Source: Flavisolibacter longurius
GTDB lineage: Bacteria; Bacteroidota; Bacteroidia; Chitinophagales; Chitinophagaceae
DNA length: 36,826 bases
Direction: 5' to 3'
NCBI GenBank assembly: GCA_014163555.1
Contig: JACJGO010000035.1
Span: forward strand, 1 to 36,826
Positions within the stretch are counted from its first letter, which is position 1, and every line of letters begins with the position of its first letter. The position numbers and the translations under genes were made by a program. Under the pieces are notes generated by a model that saw nothing but the letters and a program-made list of their open reading frames with translations, did not search any database and had not been told where the DNA came from. Shown here one piece after another: positions 1 to 7,213 of the stretch.

Positions 1-129
1 CTGTGAAGAGATTCTATCGCCACCCATCACCTTCAGCAAAGCGTTGGGCCCAACTTTACTGGCAGCAAGCGCACCAAGGCGGCTTACCTGGCTGGCAATA
101 TTACCATTCTGCCAACCACCGCCGGAGCC
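1..129 (-). CDS. RHS protein internal segment, partial (runs off left edge)
   Basis: The minus strand is open from a TAA at 130-132 to the left edge. The 43 residues include GWQNGNIASQVSRLG and GPNALLKVMGGDRIS, which resemble the segment that precedes the RHS-associated core in Chitinophagaceae RHS proteins. It is therefore the start of a further RHS module, in the same orientation as the two modules to its right, whose core and tip would lie outside the window. There is no start codon at its beginning, so it is a truncated copy. The 220 bases between it and the immunity gene at 357 show no convincing gene on either strand. Recognition is by sequence flavour only. Confidence 0.5.
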
Positions 130-356
130 TTACAGCCAAATATGGCTAGGTTATACATCGGTTATTAGTGGGCAAATTGGAAAAGCTGCATTACGCCAAA
201 AACAACTCCATTTCAGGATTAAGACCAACAAAAGCAATATTTTTACAACATGTTAACGATGCCGGTTGCATTCGCATCGGACACCAAGCCACAGGAAGCG
301 AGTTTTTCTCTAGATGCCAGCATGGACGATAAGATGTACGCCGGAAAATCTAACAT

Positions 357-1034
357 TTATTTTTTGCTAGATTCGCTCAAGAACTCAGTAAGGTTTTTTT
401 TATCAGATATAAGGGCGACTACAATTTCCGGGTCATCAAACTCACCGAATACGCTAAGAGCTACGCCGTTTTCTAAGCAAACAGATTGAATTATTTTACT
501 AACAATGTTATCTCCCGAATACCCTTGCAAATTCTGAATAATATTCTTGGAACTGTTAGTAGCCATTTGAGGAACGAGAGCGATAATTGCATACTCTTCT
601 CTCATCAAAGCCAGCACATCATCAAACTCATGATCATTCCATTTGATGGCTCCTATAAATTTCAATCCATTTTTAGTCAGTACTAAAGTTTCTTCAGTGC
701 GTTCACCTGAATTAAATTTTATACTTCTTCTCTCTATAGATTTCCATAAACCCAAATGCCTTACGATTTTTGTGTCGGGCTGCAATGCCTTATTACTTAC
801 TATTAACCATTTTTCCCAATCAGGCAGCATTTCTTTTACCTTATTTAATGCAAGTGAAATGGCATCTCTTCGGGTTTCGTCAATAGATCGTTTATTCACA
901 ATGGCCCATGCAATAGCCGATGGGCAAATACAATCCTCTCCCACATTTATGAAAAGTACATCGTTTGGAGAGCAGACATCTTCTATCCATTCATATTTCG
1001 GTTCAGTAATCATAATGGTTTCCGGCTTCGTCAT
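357..1034 (-). CDS. Putative immunity protein for the adjacent RHS toxin tip
   Basis: A soluble protein of about 225 residues with no signal peptide or membrane segment. I do not recognise the family. Its position is the evidence: it directly follows the RHS tip on the same strand and overlaps its end by about 32 bases, as immunity genes of polymorphic toxins usually do. The frame is open further upstream to 1175, but that part is only the alternative frame of the toxin. I chose ATG 1034; ATG 1013 is an alternative start. The function, neutralising the cognate toxin in the cytoplasm, is inferred from context. The base composition is AT-richer than in the RHS core, as is common for tip/immunity pairs. 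Confidence 0.7.
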   Translation of the reverse strand: MTKPETIMITEPKYEWIEDVCSPNDVLFINVGEDCICPSAIAWAIVNKRSIDETRRDAISLALNKVKEMLPDWEKWLIVSNKALQPDTKIVRHLGLWKSIERRSIKFNSGERTEETLVLTKNGLKFIGAIKWNDHEFDDVLALMREEYAIIALVPQMATNSSKNIIQNLQGYSGDNIVSKIIQSVCLENGVALSVFGEFDDPEIVVALISDKKNLTEFLSESSKK

Positions 1035-2499
1035 TAAAGTGAGAGCCACGGTTTTGTGGGTTATTGGTGCCATAATTATGCCCAGCTGCGTCATCCCGAA
1101 TGCGGACAGTCTTTCTTCCTCCTCCAGTAGAAGGAATGTCATATTCATACACACGTCCAGGTTGGACCTTGCCACGCCTGTCTAGATTTTTAAGAACACG
1201 AGTAGGCTGCATGCTTGTAGGAACTCCATTTCTTCTTAAAGCCTCATGCAGCGCTCCAGTTCTTCCGGCACCTTTAGGTGTAAGGTTGGGCGGTTTTCCC
1301 CCAAACTTCACCGGACATGGCCCGCTATTATGCACCAGTACTTTTGCTTCTGATACATAGTAGGTGTGGTAGTCCTCCACCTCAAAGTTATACACGGTTT
1401 GCATGCCAAGTACAACCCTGATGCTCTGGATCGGAAGTTTTGCTCCGTTGTAAGTCATCACACTGTCACCGGCCTTCAACTCTGCTACCCGTAGCCATCT
1501 GCCACCGATAAAGAAGGGATGGTCAGAGGTGGCTTTGATGATCTCTTCCCCTACTGCAATGTGGTAGACACTGTCCCTTTCATATTGAAAAAGGTTAATG
1601 ACCTTCTTTTGAGCGTAATTGCCCGTTGTGTCATTATAGGCCAACACCACATCGCCTACCTGAATAGCTTCAATCGGTTTTTGACCAGCTGAAGTCAGCA
1701 CCAGCGTGCCGGCCAGAAAACAGCCACAAGGACTGCGTCTCGCAAAACGTTTGGCCACATCGTCTACCTTGTTCATCAGCTGATCGGCGCCTCCTTTGGC
1801 CAATCTCACTAGCTCATCACCATGGCGGAATGCTTGTTTGGCTAAACCCTTACCCACAGAAGCACTGCCCATTGTTACCGCATCCAAGGCAATGGAGCCT
1901 ACCCCGGCAGCCACTTGTTTCCAGTCGCCATTCGTTACACCCTTGTAGATGTCCTTTACACCACTAACAACCGGGAGGAAGTCCGTTGCCACATCCGCTG
2001 CTTTGGAGAAAAAGCCGCCAATCTTTGACCAGGTGCTTGCTTTATTAACTGCTCTGGCAACGACCCTTACTTGAATCCCAGTTGAGCCTTGATCCACTAT
2101 AGGATCTATAACGGTTGCAGCAACTTTAGCCAGTGTGCTTAATCCATCTTCATCAATATTGGTGATGGGGTCTGCACCGGCGTAAACATAGGGACTCTGC
2201 CAGGGGAACTCATCGCTGAGCGGATCCATCTGTAAAAACCGTCCAATCTGTGGGTCATAGTTGCGGAAGCCATAGTCGTACCACCCCAGGTCCCCTTCTT
2301 CGATCAGCTCTTTGTCGTTGTAAAGATGCTGATTGAGCAGGTGCCCCTCTGCTGCTTCTCCTAATTTCTTGCTGCTGATGGCTTGTATGCGTAAGCCGTA
2401 GGCATAATAATGATTCTCTTCAATGATTCTTCCCCTGTTGTGGGTGACCTTGAAGTTGTCAAAGTAAACATGTTCACCAGCCTCATTGGAGAGATACAC
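1003..2499 (-). CDS. RHS core C-terminal fragment with pretoxin HINT domain and nuclease-like tip
   Basis: Counted from GTG 2499, residues 30-120 are the RHS-associated core (HYYAYG, YDYGFRNYDPQIGRF, DPITNIDEDG). Residues 259-391 are a HINT autoprotease: CGCFLAGT with Cys260, TSDHPFF with His327, and the closing VLVHN with His390-Asn391. Residues 392-498 are the released tip, with conserved-looking RIRDDAAGH and NRGSHFNDEAGNHYDY. Tips with this type of ending are generally thought to be nucleases, but I cannot name the family securely. The frame is open to 2625 without ATG and already carries core sequence there (RAPKNGY), so GTG 2499 lies inside the core. This is a 5'-truncated orphan module lacking the YD-repeat shell and any secretion domain. 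The overlapping downstream gene is the presumed immunity protein. Confidence 0.85.
   Translation of the reverse strand: MYLSNEAGEHVYFDNFKVTHNRGRIIEENHYYAYGLRIQAISSKKLGEAAEGHLLNQHLYNDKELIEEGDLGWYDYGFRNYDPQIGRFLQMDPLSDEFPWQSPYVYAGADPITNIDEDGLSTLAKVAATVIDPIVDQGSTGIQVRVVARAVNKASTWSKIGGFFSKAADVATDFLPVVSGVKDIYKGVTNGDWKQVAAGVGSIALDAVTMGSASVGKGLAKQAFRHGDELVRLAKGGADQLMNKVDDVAKRFARRSPCGCFLAGTLVLTSAGQKPIEAIQVGDVVLAYNDTTGNYAQKKVINLFQYERDSVYHIAVGEEIIKATSDHPFFIGGRWLRVAELKAGDSVMTYNGAKLPIQSIRVVLGMQTVYNFEVEDYHTYYVSEAKVLVHNSGPCPVKFGGKPPNLTPKGAGRTGALHEALRRNGVPTSMQPTRVLKNLDRRGKVQPGRVYEYDIPSTGGGRKTVRIRDDAAGHNYGTNNPQNRGSHFNDEAGNHYDY
2254..2412 (-). repeat. RHS core direct repeat, copy A (159 bp)
   Basis: This segment encodes the conserved RHS core from HYYAYG to the QIGRF region and matches 3981-4139 with 8 mismatches by my count. 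All eight are synonymous, so both copies encode the same 53 residues. Homology continues in weaker form towards the tip. Such core repeats are the usual crossover points for exchange of RHS tips. Confidence 0.9.
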
Positions 2500-2625
2500 A
2501 TAACAGTAGCCGTTCTTCGGTGCCCGGATGTTGAGCAGCGTTAGTGGTGCCTGCCTGTCTGCTGCACACGATGAGCAACCGGCCTTACTATTACAAAACC
2601 AAAATATTATTAAGTTTACTATGTT

Positions 2626-2991
2626 CTACTGAGGAAAAATTTCGAAAACTTCAATAATAACACTTTCACTATCAGACGGAATAATGTTTTCAGGAGTATA
2701 ACTTCCCAATTGCCCATTCGGCAATACAATCGTTTTAGGGTAGTCCATAATCGTCTCTCTTAAAAATGAATTACAAATAGGACATCTTTTTGACCCTGCC
2801 ACATCTTGTATACTTAAGTCTCGTGTCATTGGATTTTCCCAATCTATTACAAATAATTCTCCACATTTAATGCATGTTGTTAGAGAAAGATTCGACCATC
2901 CTTCCTGAGCCAAATAATATACAAGGTGATTGTATGTACTTGAAGTTACTTTTGCAAGAGTTTTATAACATCTTATTTTTCTTTTATCCAT
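2626..2991 (-). CDS. Putative immunity protein with two Cys pairs
   Basis: A 121-residue soluble protein starting at ATG 2991, two bases after the stop of the RHS module at 2994, so the pair is clearly co-transcribed. It holds CIKCGE near residue 40 and CPICN near residue 73. Together these form a CxxC...CxxC arrangement like a zinc ribbon. I do not recognise the family. By position it is the immunity partner of the tip encoded at 2994-3779. The stop at 2626 abuts the upstream edge of the next RHS module, so the cassettes are packed with almost no spacer. The zinc-binding role is inferred from the Cys spacing alone. Confidence 0.7.
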   Translation of the reverse strand: MDKRKIRCYKTLAKVTSSTYNHLVYYLAQEGWSNLSLTTCIKCGELFVIDWENPMTRDLSIQDVAGSKRCPICNSFLRETIMDYPKTIVLPNGQLGSYTPENIIPSDSESVIIEVFEIFPQ

Positions 2992-2993
2992 AA

Positions 2994-4148
2994 CTATTGT
3001 ATTCTTTTACCCACTTGAGCACCTTCTCTAATTAATAAATTTGTTGTACCAGGTGCTCTTAAAGAGGGTGAAACTAAAATATTAGCGCCCTGAGTAAACG
3101 GCAAAGGTTGATTGTAATATAAAGATGGTGGGGGATTTACATGTAAAGCATTTCCGCTTTTATATTTTACTTCAAAAACAGCTGGTTTTATACCAGGATT
3201 ATGATGTTGAAATTCTTTTATTGCTCCTTCAATAGTTGAATTTGCGTAGATTCCATCATTACCTAAACGACCAGGAGCTCCACTTCTGTAAAATCCGTTT
3301 GCTAAAGTTGATTCTGCATATCTTGGATCTATAGCTCTATAAGCGACTTTAGATGCTCCTCCTCCGCCTTTAAAAAAGGGCGAGGCATCCATCATAAGCA
3401 ACATTCCAAAGCCTGCCGCCTTCCATCCGTTGCCGTCATTAATGTTTTCCACTACACCATAGCCATTGCGCAACGGTGATTGAACCACTTCCATAGTAAA
3501 GTTAAGCATTGGAGTGATTGCATGCACTGCAAATGCATCCATCGTGGCGCCTTGCCTGGCCTTTTGTTGGGCATAGAAGTCAGCCGTTTGCTGTCTTGCC
3601 TGACGAGCCCTGTAGGACATATCCAGCTGTCTGAACTCTGCTTGCCTTGTTTGCACAACCGGTTCTTTCAGGTTCATGTTCAGGGTTGGGCATTGCGAGC
3701 AGATTTGGTCTTTGAGGTTGCGTGTGGCGGAAAAACCAGAATTAACAAGCGAGACACCACTACCGATGGTACCCAGCAAAGAAGCACCTTGTGAGGCATT
3801 CTTGCTGATATTAACGGTGATAATGGAAGCTCGACGCAGGGCTTCCCCGGTCGCATTGACGCCTTCCAGTCCATCCAGGTCAATGTTGGTGATGGGATCA
3901 CAACTGGCATACTGGTAGGGTGTGAGGAAAGGAAAGTCATGCGTCAGCGGATCGAGTTGCGGGAAGCGGCCAATCTGCGGGTCATAGTTGCGGAAGCCAT
4001 AGTCATACCACCCCAGGTCCCCTTCTTCAATGAGTTCTTTGTCGTTGTAGAGATGCTGGTTGAGCAGGTGCCCCTCTGCTGCTTCTCCTAATTTCTTGCT
4101 GCTGATGGCCTGAATGCGTAAGCCGTAGGCATAATAATGGGTTATACA
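2994..4148 (-). CDS. RHS core C-terminal fragment with distinct toxin tip (5'-truncated)
   Basis: The frame is open from a TGA at 4149-4151 to 2994. It opens abruptly with the RHS core (HYYAYG at 4139), continues through DPITNIDLDGLE, a linker, a hydrophobic stretch (WKAAGFGMLLMMDASP) and a tip of about 130 residues. The first usable start codon is TTG 3779, downstream of the core, so no proper start exists. The tip contains VAYRAIDPRYAEST, GRLGNDGIYANSTIEG and LIREGAQVGKRIQ. The layout (early Arg, central Ser-Thr, late Glu) weakly recalls ADP-ribosyltransferase toxins, but this is a guess. There is no HINT domain. The immunity gene follows after two bases and a recombinase gene lies 60 bases upstream. 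Confidence 0.75.
   Translation of the reverse strand, partial: CITHYYAYGLRIQAISSKKLGEAAEGHLLNQHLYNDKELIEEGDLGWYDYGFRNYDPQIGRFPQLDPLTHDFPFLTPYQYASCDPITNIDLDGLEGVNATGEALRRASIITVNISKNASQGASLLGTIGSGVSLVNSGFSATRNLKDQICSQCPTLNMNLKEPVVQTRQAEFRQLDMSYRARQARQQTADFYAQQKARQGATMDAFAVHAITPMLNFTMEVVQSPLRNGYGVVENINDGNGWKAAGFGMLLMMDASPFFKGGGGASKVAYRAIDPRYAESTLANGFYRSGAPGRLGNDGIYANSTIEGAIKEFQHHNPGIKPAVFEVKYKSGNALHVNPPPSLYYNQPLPFTQGANILVSPSLRAPGTTNLLIREGAQVGKRIQ
3981..4139 (-). repeat. RHS core direct repeat, copy B (159 bp)
   Basis: Second copy of the segment at 2254-2412, in the same orientation and about 1.7 kb away. Homology to copy A stops sharply at 4139/4140, where this module begins. That makes 4140 a recombination or deletion junction lying about 70 bases from the recombinase stop codon. 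Confidence 0.9.
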
Positions 4149-4208
4149 TCAAAAAATCAACCTAAAGCATTTTCTGAGAATTCATTGCCTTAGAAATAGC
4201 AATTGATT

Positions 4209-5294
4209 CTATTGTTTTTTAAATGCGTTTGTTATGGTTTCTTGGGCCATCAACTTCTCAAATGCTTCCAGTACATGCTTGTTTAGGTAATCCTGTGCAA
4301 CTACAACATATCTGTAGAACTCTTTTGAATGAGCTGTATGGCCAGAGATTCGTCTAACCACCTGTTCCGGCACACCCATAATCAACAATGTGGTAATGGC
4401 TGTTCTGCGCATGGTATGTGTACTAACCTGCTCATAAAAGCGAAGACATTCCCTTTCTTTGTTTTTGATCTCCACCGGTTTTCCCCTGCGGTAGCGTACT
4501 TTTGGAAGCAGGTAATTCCACCCGGCCTTTTGACACAATTCTTTTACTTGTAAATTTAAATTGGTGGAAGAAAGGCGGGGAAGCAAGTAGCCTCCTGTTT
4601 TCCCTTTGTACTTTTTGAGAATTTGCACAAGGTAGTCTGGCAGGGGCAATTTGACCAAGGTGGAAGTTTTCTTGGTATGGATGAGCAGGTATTTTCCTTC
4701 GGGTGCTTCTACCAGGTGTTTTTTACGTAGACTCATTAGGTCGCTGTAGCGTAGGGCTACGGTGCAGCCAAAGACAAAGAGGTCTTTGGTACGCTGAAGA
4801 GCGTGGGGCAGAGACGCTTCGAATGCCTTGTCGCTTATGAGCTGACGTAATTTGGCTGGTTCCAGAACAAGAGGGGTAAAGGTTTGATGAGCTACCCTGA
4901 ACTGTTGATGGAAGGTGCCAACCGGTAAGTGTTTTTCCTCTATGAGGTAGTTGAAGAATGCCTTCAGCGTTTTAGACACTGAGGATACATAACAGTCGTA
5001 GCATCTTTTCTCCTGATAAAGGAAAGATGTAAATGCAGCAAAGAACCGCCTCCAATACAATTGCTCTTTTTTCAGCAGGGAGAGGGATTGTTTTTTGAGA
5101 AGCACAATGCGGATGGTGATTTGTTGGCGGCTCTCAAATTCCTTGAGGAGCTTGCGCACACACTCGTACTGTTCAATGGTGCCGGGGGCTAATTTGCGGC
5201 CGGCATATTTAGCACGTTTGCCTCTTTTGGAGGCGGCAATAAACTTTGCAAATTCTGGTAGAAGCGAGAGTAAAACAGAAGCAGTTTTCTTCAT
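4209..5294 (-). CDS. Tyrosine recombinase / site-specific integrase
   Basis: A 361-residue tyrosine recombinase of the Bacteroidota phage-integrase type. Residues 1-150 form the core-binding, SAM-like DNA-binding part and the rest is the catalytic domain. Visible catalytic residues are Arg182 (VALRYSDL), a Lys in the HTKKTS beta-hairpin near 208, His293 and Arg296 (STHTMRR), His319 (ISGHT), and the likely nucleophile Tyr327 (EFYRYV). All positions are present, so the enzyme should be active in DNA strand exchange. The ATG at 5294 gives a start that fits the family. It is encoded immediately upstream of, and in the same direction as, the RHS tip cassettes, and it might mediate their acquisition. 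It could equally be the integrase of a small element inserted in the RHS gene. Confidence 0.93.
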   Translation of the reverse strand: MKKTASVLLSLLPEFAKFIAASKRGKRAKYAGRKLAPGTIEQYECVRKLLKEFESRQQITIRIVLLKKQSLSLLKKEQLYWRRFFAAFTSFLYQEKRCYDCYVSSVSKTLKAFFNYLIEEKHLPVGTFHQQFRVAHQTFTPLVLEPAKLRQLISDKAFEASLPHALQRTKDLFVFGCTVALRYSDLMSLRKKHLVEAPEGKYLLIHTKKTSTLVKLPLPDYLVQILKKYKGKTGGYLLPRLSSTNLNLQVKELCQKAGWNYLLPKVRYRRGKPVEIKNKERECLRFYEQVSTHTMRRTAITTLLIMGVPEQVVRRISGHTAHSKEFYRYVVVAQDYLNKHVLEAFEKLMAQETITNAFKKQ

Positions 5295-5544
5295 TGTTTT
5301 ACGGAAAGCTAAGCCGTCATAGTTTTTTTAACGCCTCTTTTAAGCTTCATTAAACAATATCATCCCAAATCTTCAAAATTGCCTCTTCAGCAAAGAACAC
5401 ACGTCTGTAGCAATAGCAGGAGGGTAACATCATCTTTCTAAGCCATTAATGGTTAAAGCTTTATAATATGTTTGAGCTTATAAATCTCTTTCAATCTTTC
5501 AGCAATTTGGTTTGAAGTATGTATCTTTGGGGGAGCTTAAAATC

Positions 5545-5580
5545 AAAGGGTTATAAGCTGTAAAGTTTGTAACCCTTTTT
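5545..5580 (+). terminator. Hairpin with trailing T-run
   Basis: AAAGGGTTA at 5545-5553 pairs with TAACCCTTT at 5570-5578 across a 16-base loop, followed by more T. It is a plausible factor-independent terminator, but no gene on the plus strand is known to end here. It lies just after a GGGGGAGC motif that also ends the tRNA-Asn fragment at 10957. Confidence 0.45.
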
Positions 5581-5697
5581 ATTTGCAATTACCAGACAGT
5601 AAAGAACTGTTGACTATTTACAGGTACGGCACTTTAAAAAAGCCTGAGCAAAACACTGACTTTTTTTATCCTTGGGAAATCAGTCCAGTCCCATCTT

Positions 5698-5960
5698 TTA
5701 TTCTAACTGAGTAGCGACTGATAGCAGCTGTGCTTTAAGTGAATCCTTCTCCTTGATATATTCCAGAACCTCCGATTTGATAAAATAAACCCGGCCTCGC
5801 TGCTTATGATATGGCAACCCTTTTTTTCATCCAATCGGTAAGAGTCACTAAAGGACAGCAAGCATCTCATAGTAAAAATCAGAAAGGTAATAGATGACCA
5901 CTTTACTTTTTGAAGATTTTCTATTGCTAAATTACCTTTTTGCTCAAAGGCAATAAGCAA
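5698..5960 (-). pseudogene. Frameshifted helix-turn-helix (excisionase/MerR-like) gene
   Basis: Pieces of a small DNA-binding protein can be read on the minus strand only by changing frame. An upstream piece gives IYYLSDFYYEMLAV (about 5895-5855), the next frame gives LVTLTDWMKK, and after a run of seven A (5821-5827) the third gives GLPYHKQRGRVYFIKSEV and ends at TAA 5698. The pattern of TDWMKKGLPYH, then RGRVYF, then a helix is typical of winged helix-turn-helix excisionase-like proteins of Bacteroidota, which often accompany integrases. At least two one-base changes break it, so it is probably a decayed gene of the mobile element to its left. A sequencing error could explain one frameshift but hardly all of them. 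Confidence 0.6.
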
Positions 5961-6157
5961 TTAACAAGAATGTACTCAATAAGGTCTAAAAGCGTTAGCT
6001 CCGCAATTTTAAAAACAGTTTTACGGAGCGGCCAAATTGGGCCACTAGGAGCTTTTTATAACTAACGAAAATCATCTTTTTGCTGCCCCTTTAAGTTTAT
6101 ATTTAAAGCTGAACCGCATGGTCGCATTTTGTAAACCTGAACAATTTCTTTATCCAC

Positions 6158-6631
6158 ATGCGCCAATTACTAACGCTTGTTCTTCTGTCTTTTTTTATGG
6201 GAGCCGCCTGCAACAAGGAAAAGCTGCCCGAGTTTTATTTCACCTGCAAAGTGGACGGGAAGGAGTATGTACCGGACAACTGTGCAAACTGCCGAACGGC
6301 GAAAGTTTTAAGAGACACCGTTTTTTTAATAAACGGGAATAGAGGGTTTGAAACCGTTAGAATTGGACTCAATGACAAAGATGGAGTTCAACAAAAAACT
6401 TATGTTCTAAATGGCAGTTTTAGTGGGTCCGCAGCTTACGATAACTCTCCCTCCGTTTTGGATATCTTCAAAACGGATAGTGTAAGAACCGGGGTATTGA
6501 ATATTACCTCAGTTGACAAAGCCCAGAAAACCATTTCCGGCACGTTCTCCTTTGACGCTTACAACGCCGTGCAAAACAAAACAGTCAAGGTAACAGAAGG
6601 CAAGTTTCGCTTGAAATACGATACGAACTAA
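6158..6631 (+). CDS. Lipoprotein, DUF6252-like
   Basis: A 157-residue protein with a signal peptide ending in a lipobox (MGAAC, Cys18), so it should be lipid-anchored in an envelope membrane. The body is a beta-rich domain, FTCKVDGKEYVPDNC near the start and TISGTFSFDAYN near the end. This is the pattern of the small Bacteroidota lipoproteins annotated as DUF6252. Two further Cys (CANC) lie just after the first strand. The next gene begins 27 bases later on the same strand, so the two are probably co-transcribed. No enzymatic function is known to me. Confidence 0.8.
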   Translation: MRQLLTLVLLSFFMGAACNKEKLPEFYFTCKVDGKEYVPDNCANCRTAKVLRDTVFLINGNRGFETVRIGLNDKDGVQQKTYVLNGSFSGSAAYDNSPSVLDIFKTDSVRTGVLNITSVDKAQKTISGTFSFDAYNAVQNKTVKVTEGKFRLKYDTN

Positions 6632-6658
6632 TTGCTGAACCTCAAACAACCATTACTA

Positions 6659-7213
6659 ATGAAAAGCAAATCTTTGCAAAGTCTCCTTGTTGCTCTATTT
6701 TTCTTTCTGGCTCATTCGGCAAAAGCACAGGTGGATTGGGATACGCTTCCCTACCGCGATCAGGCAGACTTCCGTCTCCAGCCATTGAACAAAAGCCTCG
6801 TCACTTCGGGCATCCTCTACGACCGGGTATTGCCCATTGCCGACATCGGACGGTTCAAAGCGGCTATAAACACCGATACATCCGGCCCCCGCCATTGGTT
6901 GCAGTCGTATTTCGAGTTGTACAATGCCGCTTACAATCCCGCAGGCTGGCTGCTTCCCGATTCCCTGGACAAGATTCTGGACACGTTGCGCTATGCCAAC
7001 GCCGTTCCCATAGGCCTGCTGCACTATAAGTACAATGTGCTCGACAGCAACGCCTATGTGGATCGCCTGATTGACACCTTGCCAAACGGCCAGTTTGTAG
7101 ACGTCGCCGGGCGGCTCCGCAGCCCATATTTAACCAGACGGCTTTTATCGCTTCGCCGTTGTTTTCCGAAAATGCTGTCTTTGAAGAAGGCAGGGCCTAT
7201 ACTTTTTACTTAG
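6659..7213 (+). CDS. N-terminal fragment of a T9SS-exported lipase-like protein (frameshifted)
   Basis: ATG 6659 begins a good signal peptide (SLLVALFFFLAHSAKAQ). The exported domain then continues to FVDVAG near 7110. After that the frame becomes arginine-rich nonsense and stops at 7213. The +1 related frame takes over with PQPIFNQTAFIASPLF and runs into the ORF at 7159-9774. The first ORF therefore supplies the signal peptide and the second the catalytic and sorting domains of one protein of about 1040 residues. One base is missing in the GC-rich stretch around 7108-7120, either a real mutation or an assembly error. The TTG at 6632 is also in frame but is a worse start. Confidence 0.8.
   Translation: MKSKSLQSLLVALFFFLAHSAKAQVDWDTLPYRDQADFRLQPLNKSLVTSGILYDRVLPIADIGRFKAAINTDTSGPRHWLQSYFELYNAAYNPAGWLLPDSLDKILDTLRYANAVPIGLLHYKYNVLDSNAYVDRLIDTLPNGQFVDVAGRLRSPYLTRRLLSLRRCFPKMLSLKKAGPILFT

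Noticed and set aside
250-1360. Plus-strand open frames at 250-489, 486-686, 643-1185 and 1100-1360
   Set aside because: They are antisense shadows of the immunity gene and RHS module; the minus strand has recognisable core, HINT and tip motifs and these do not.
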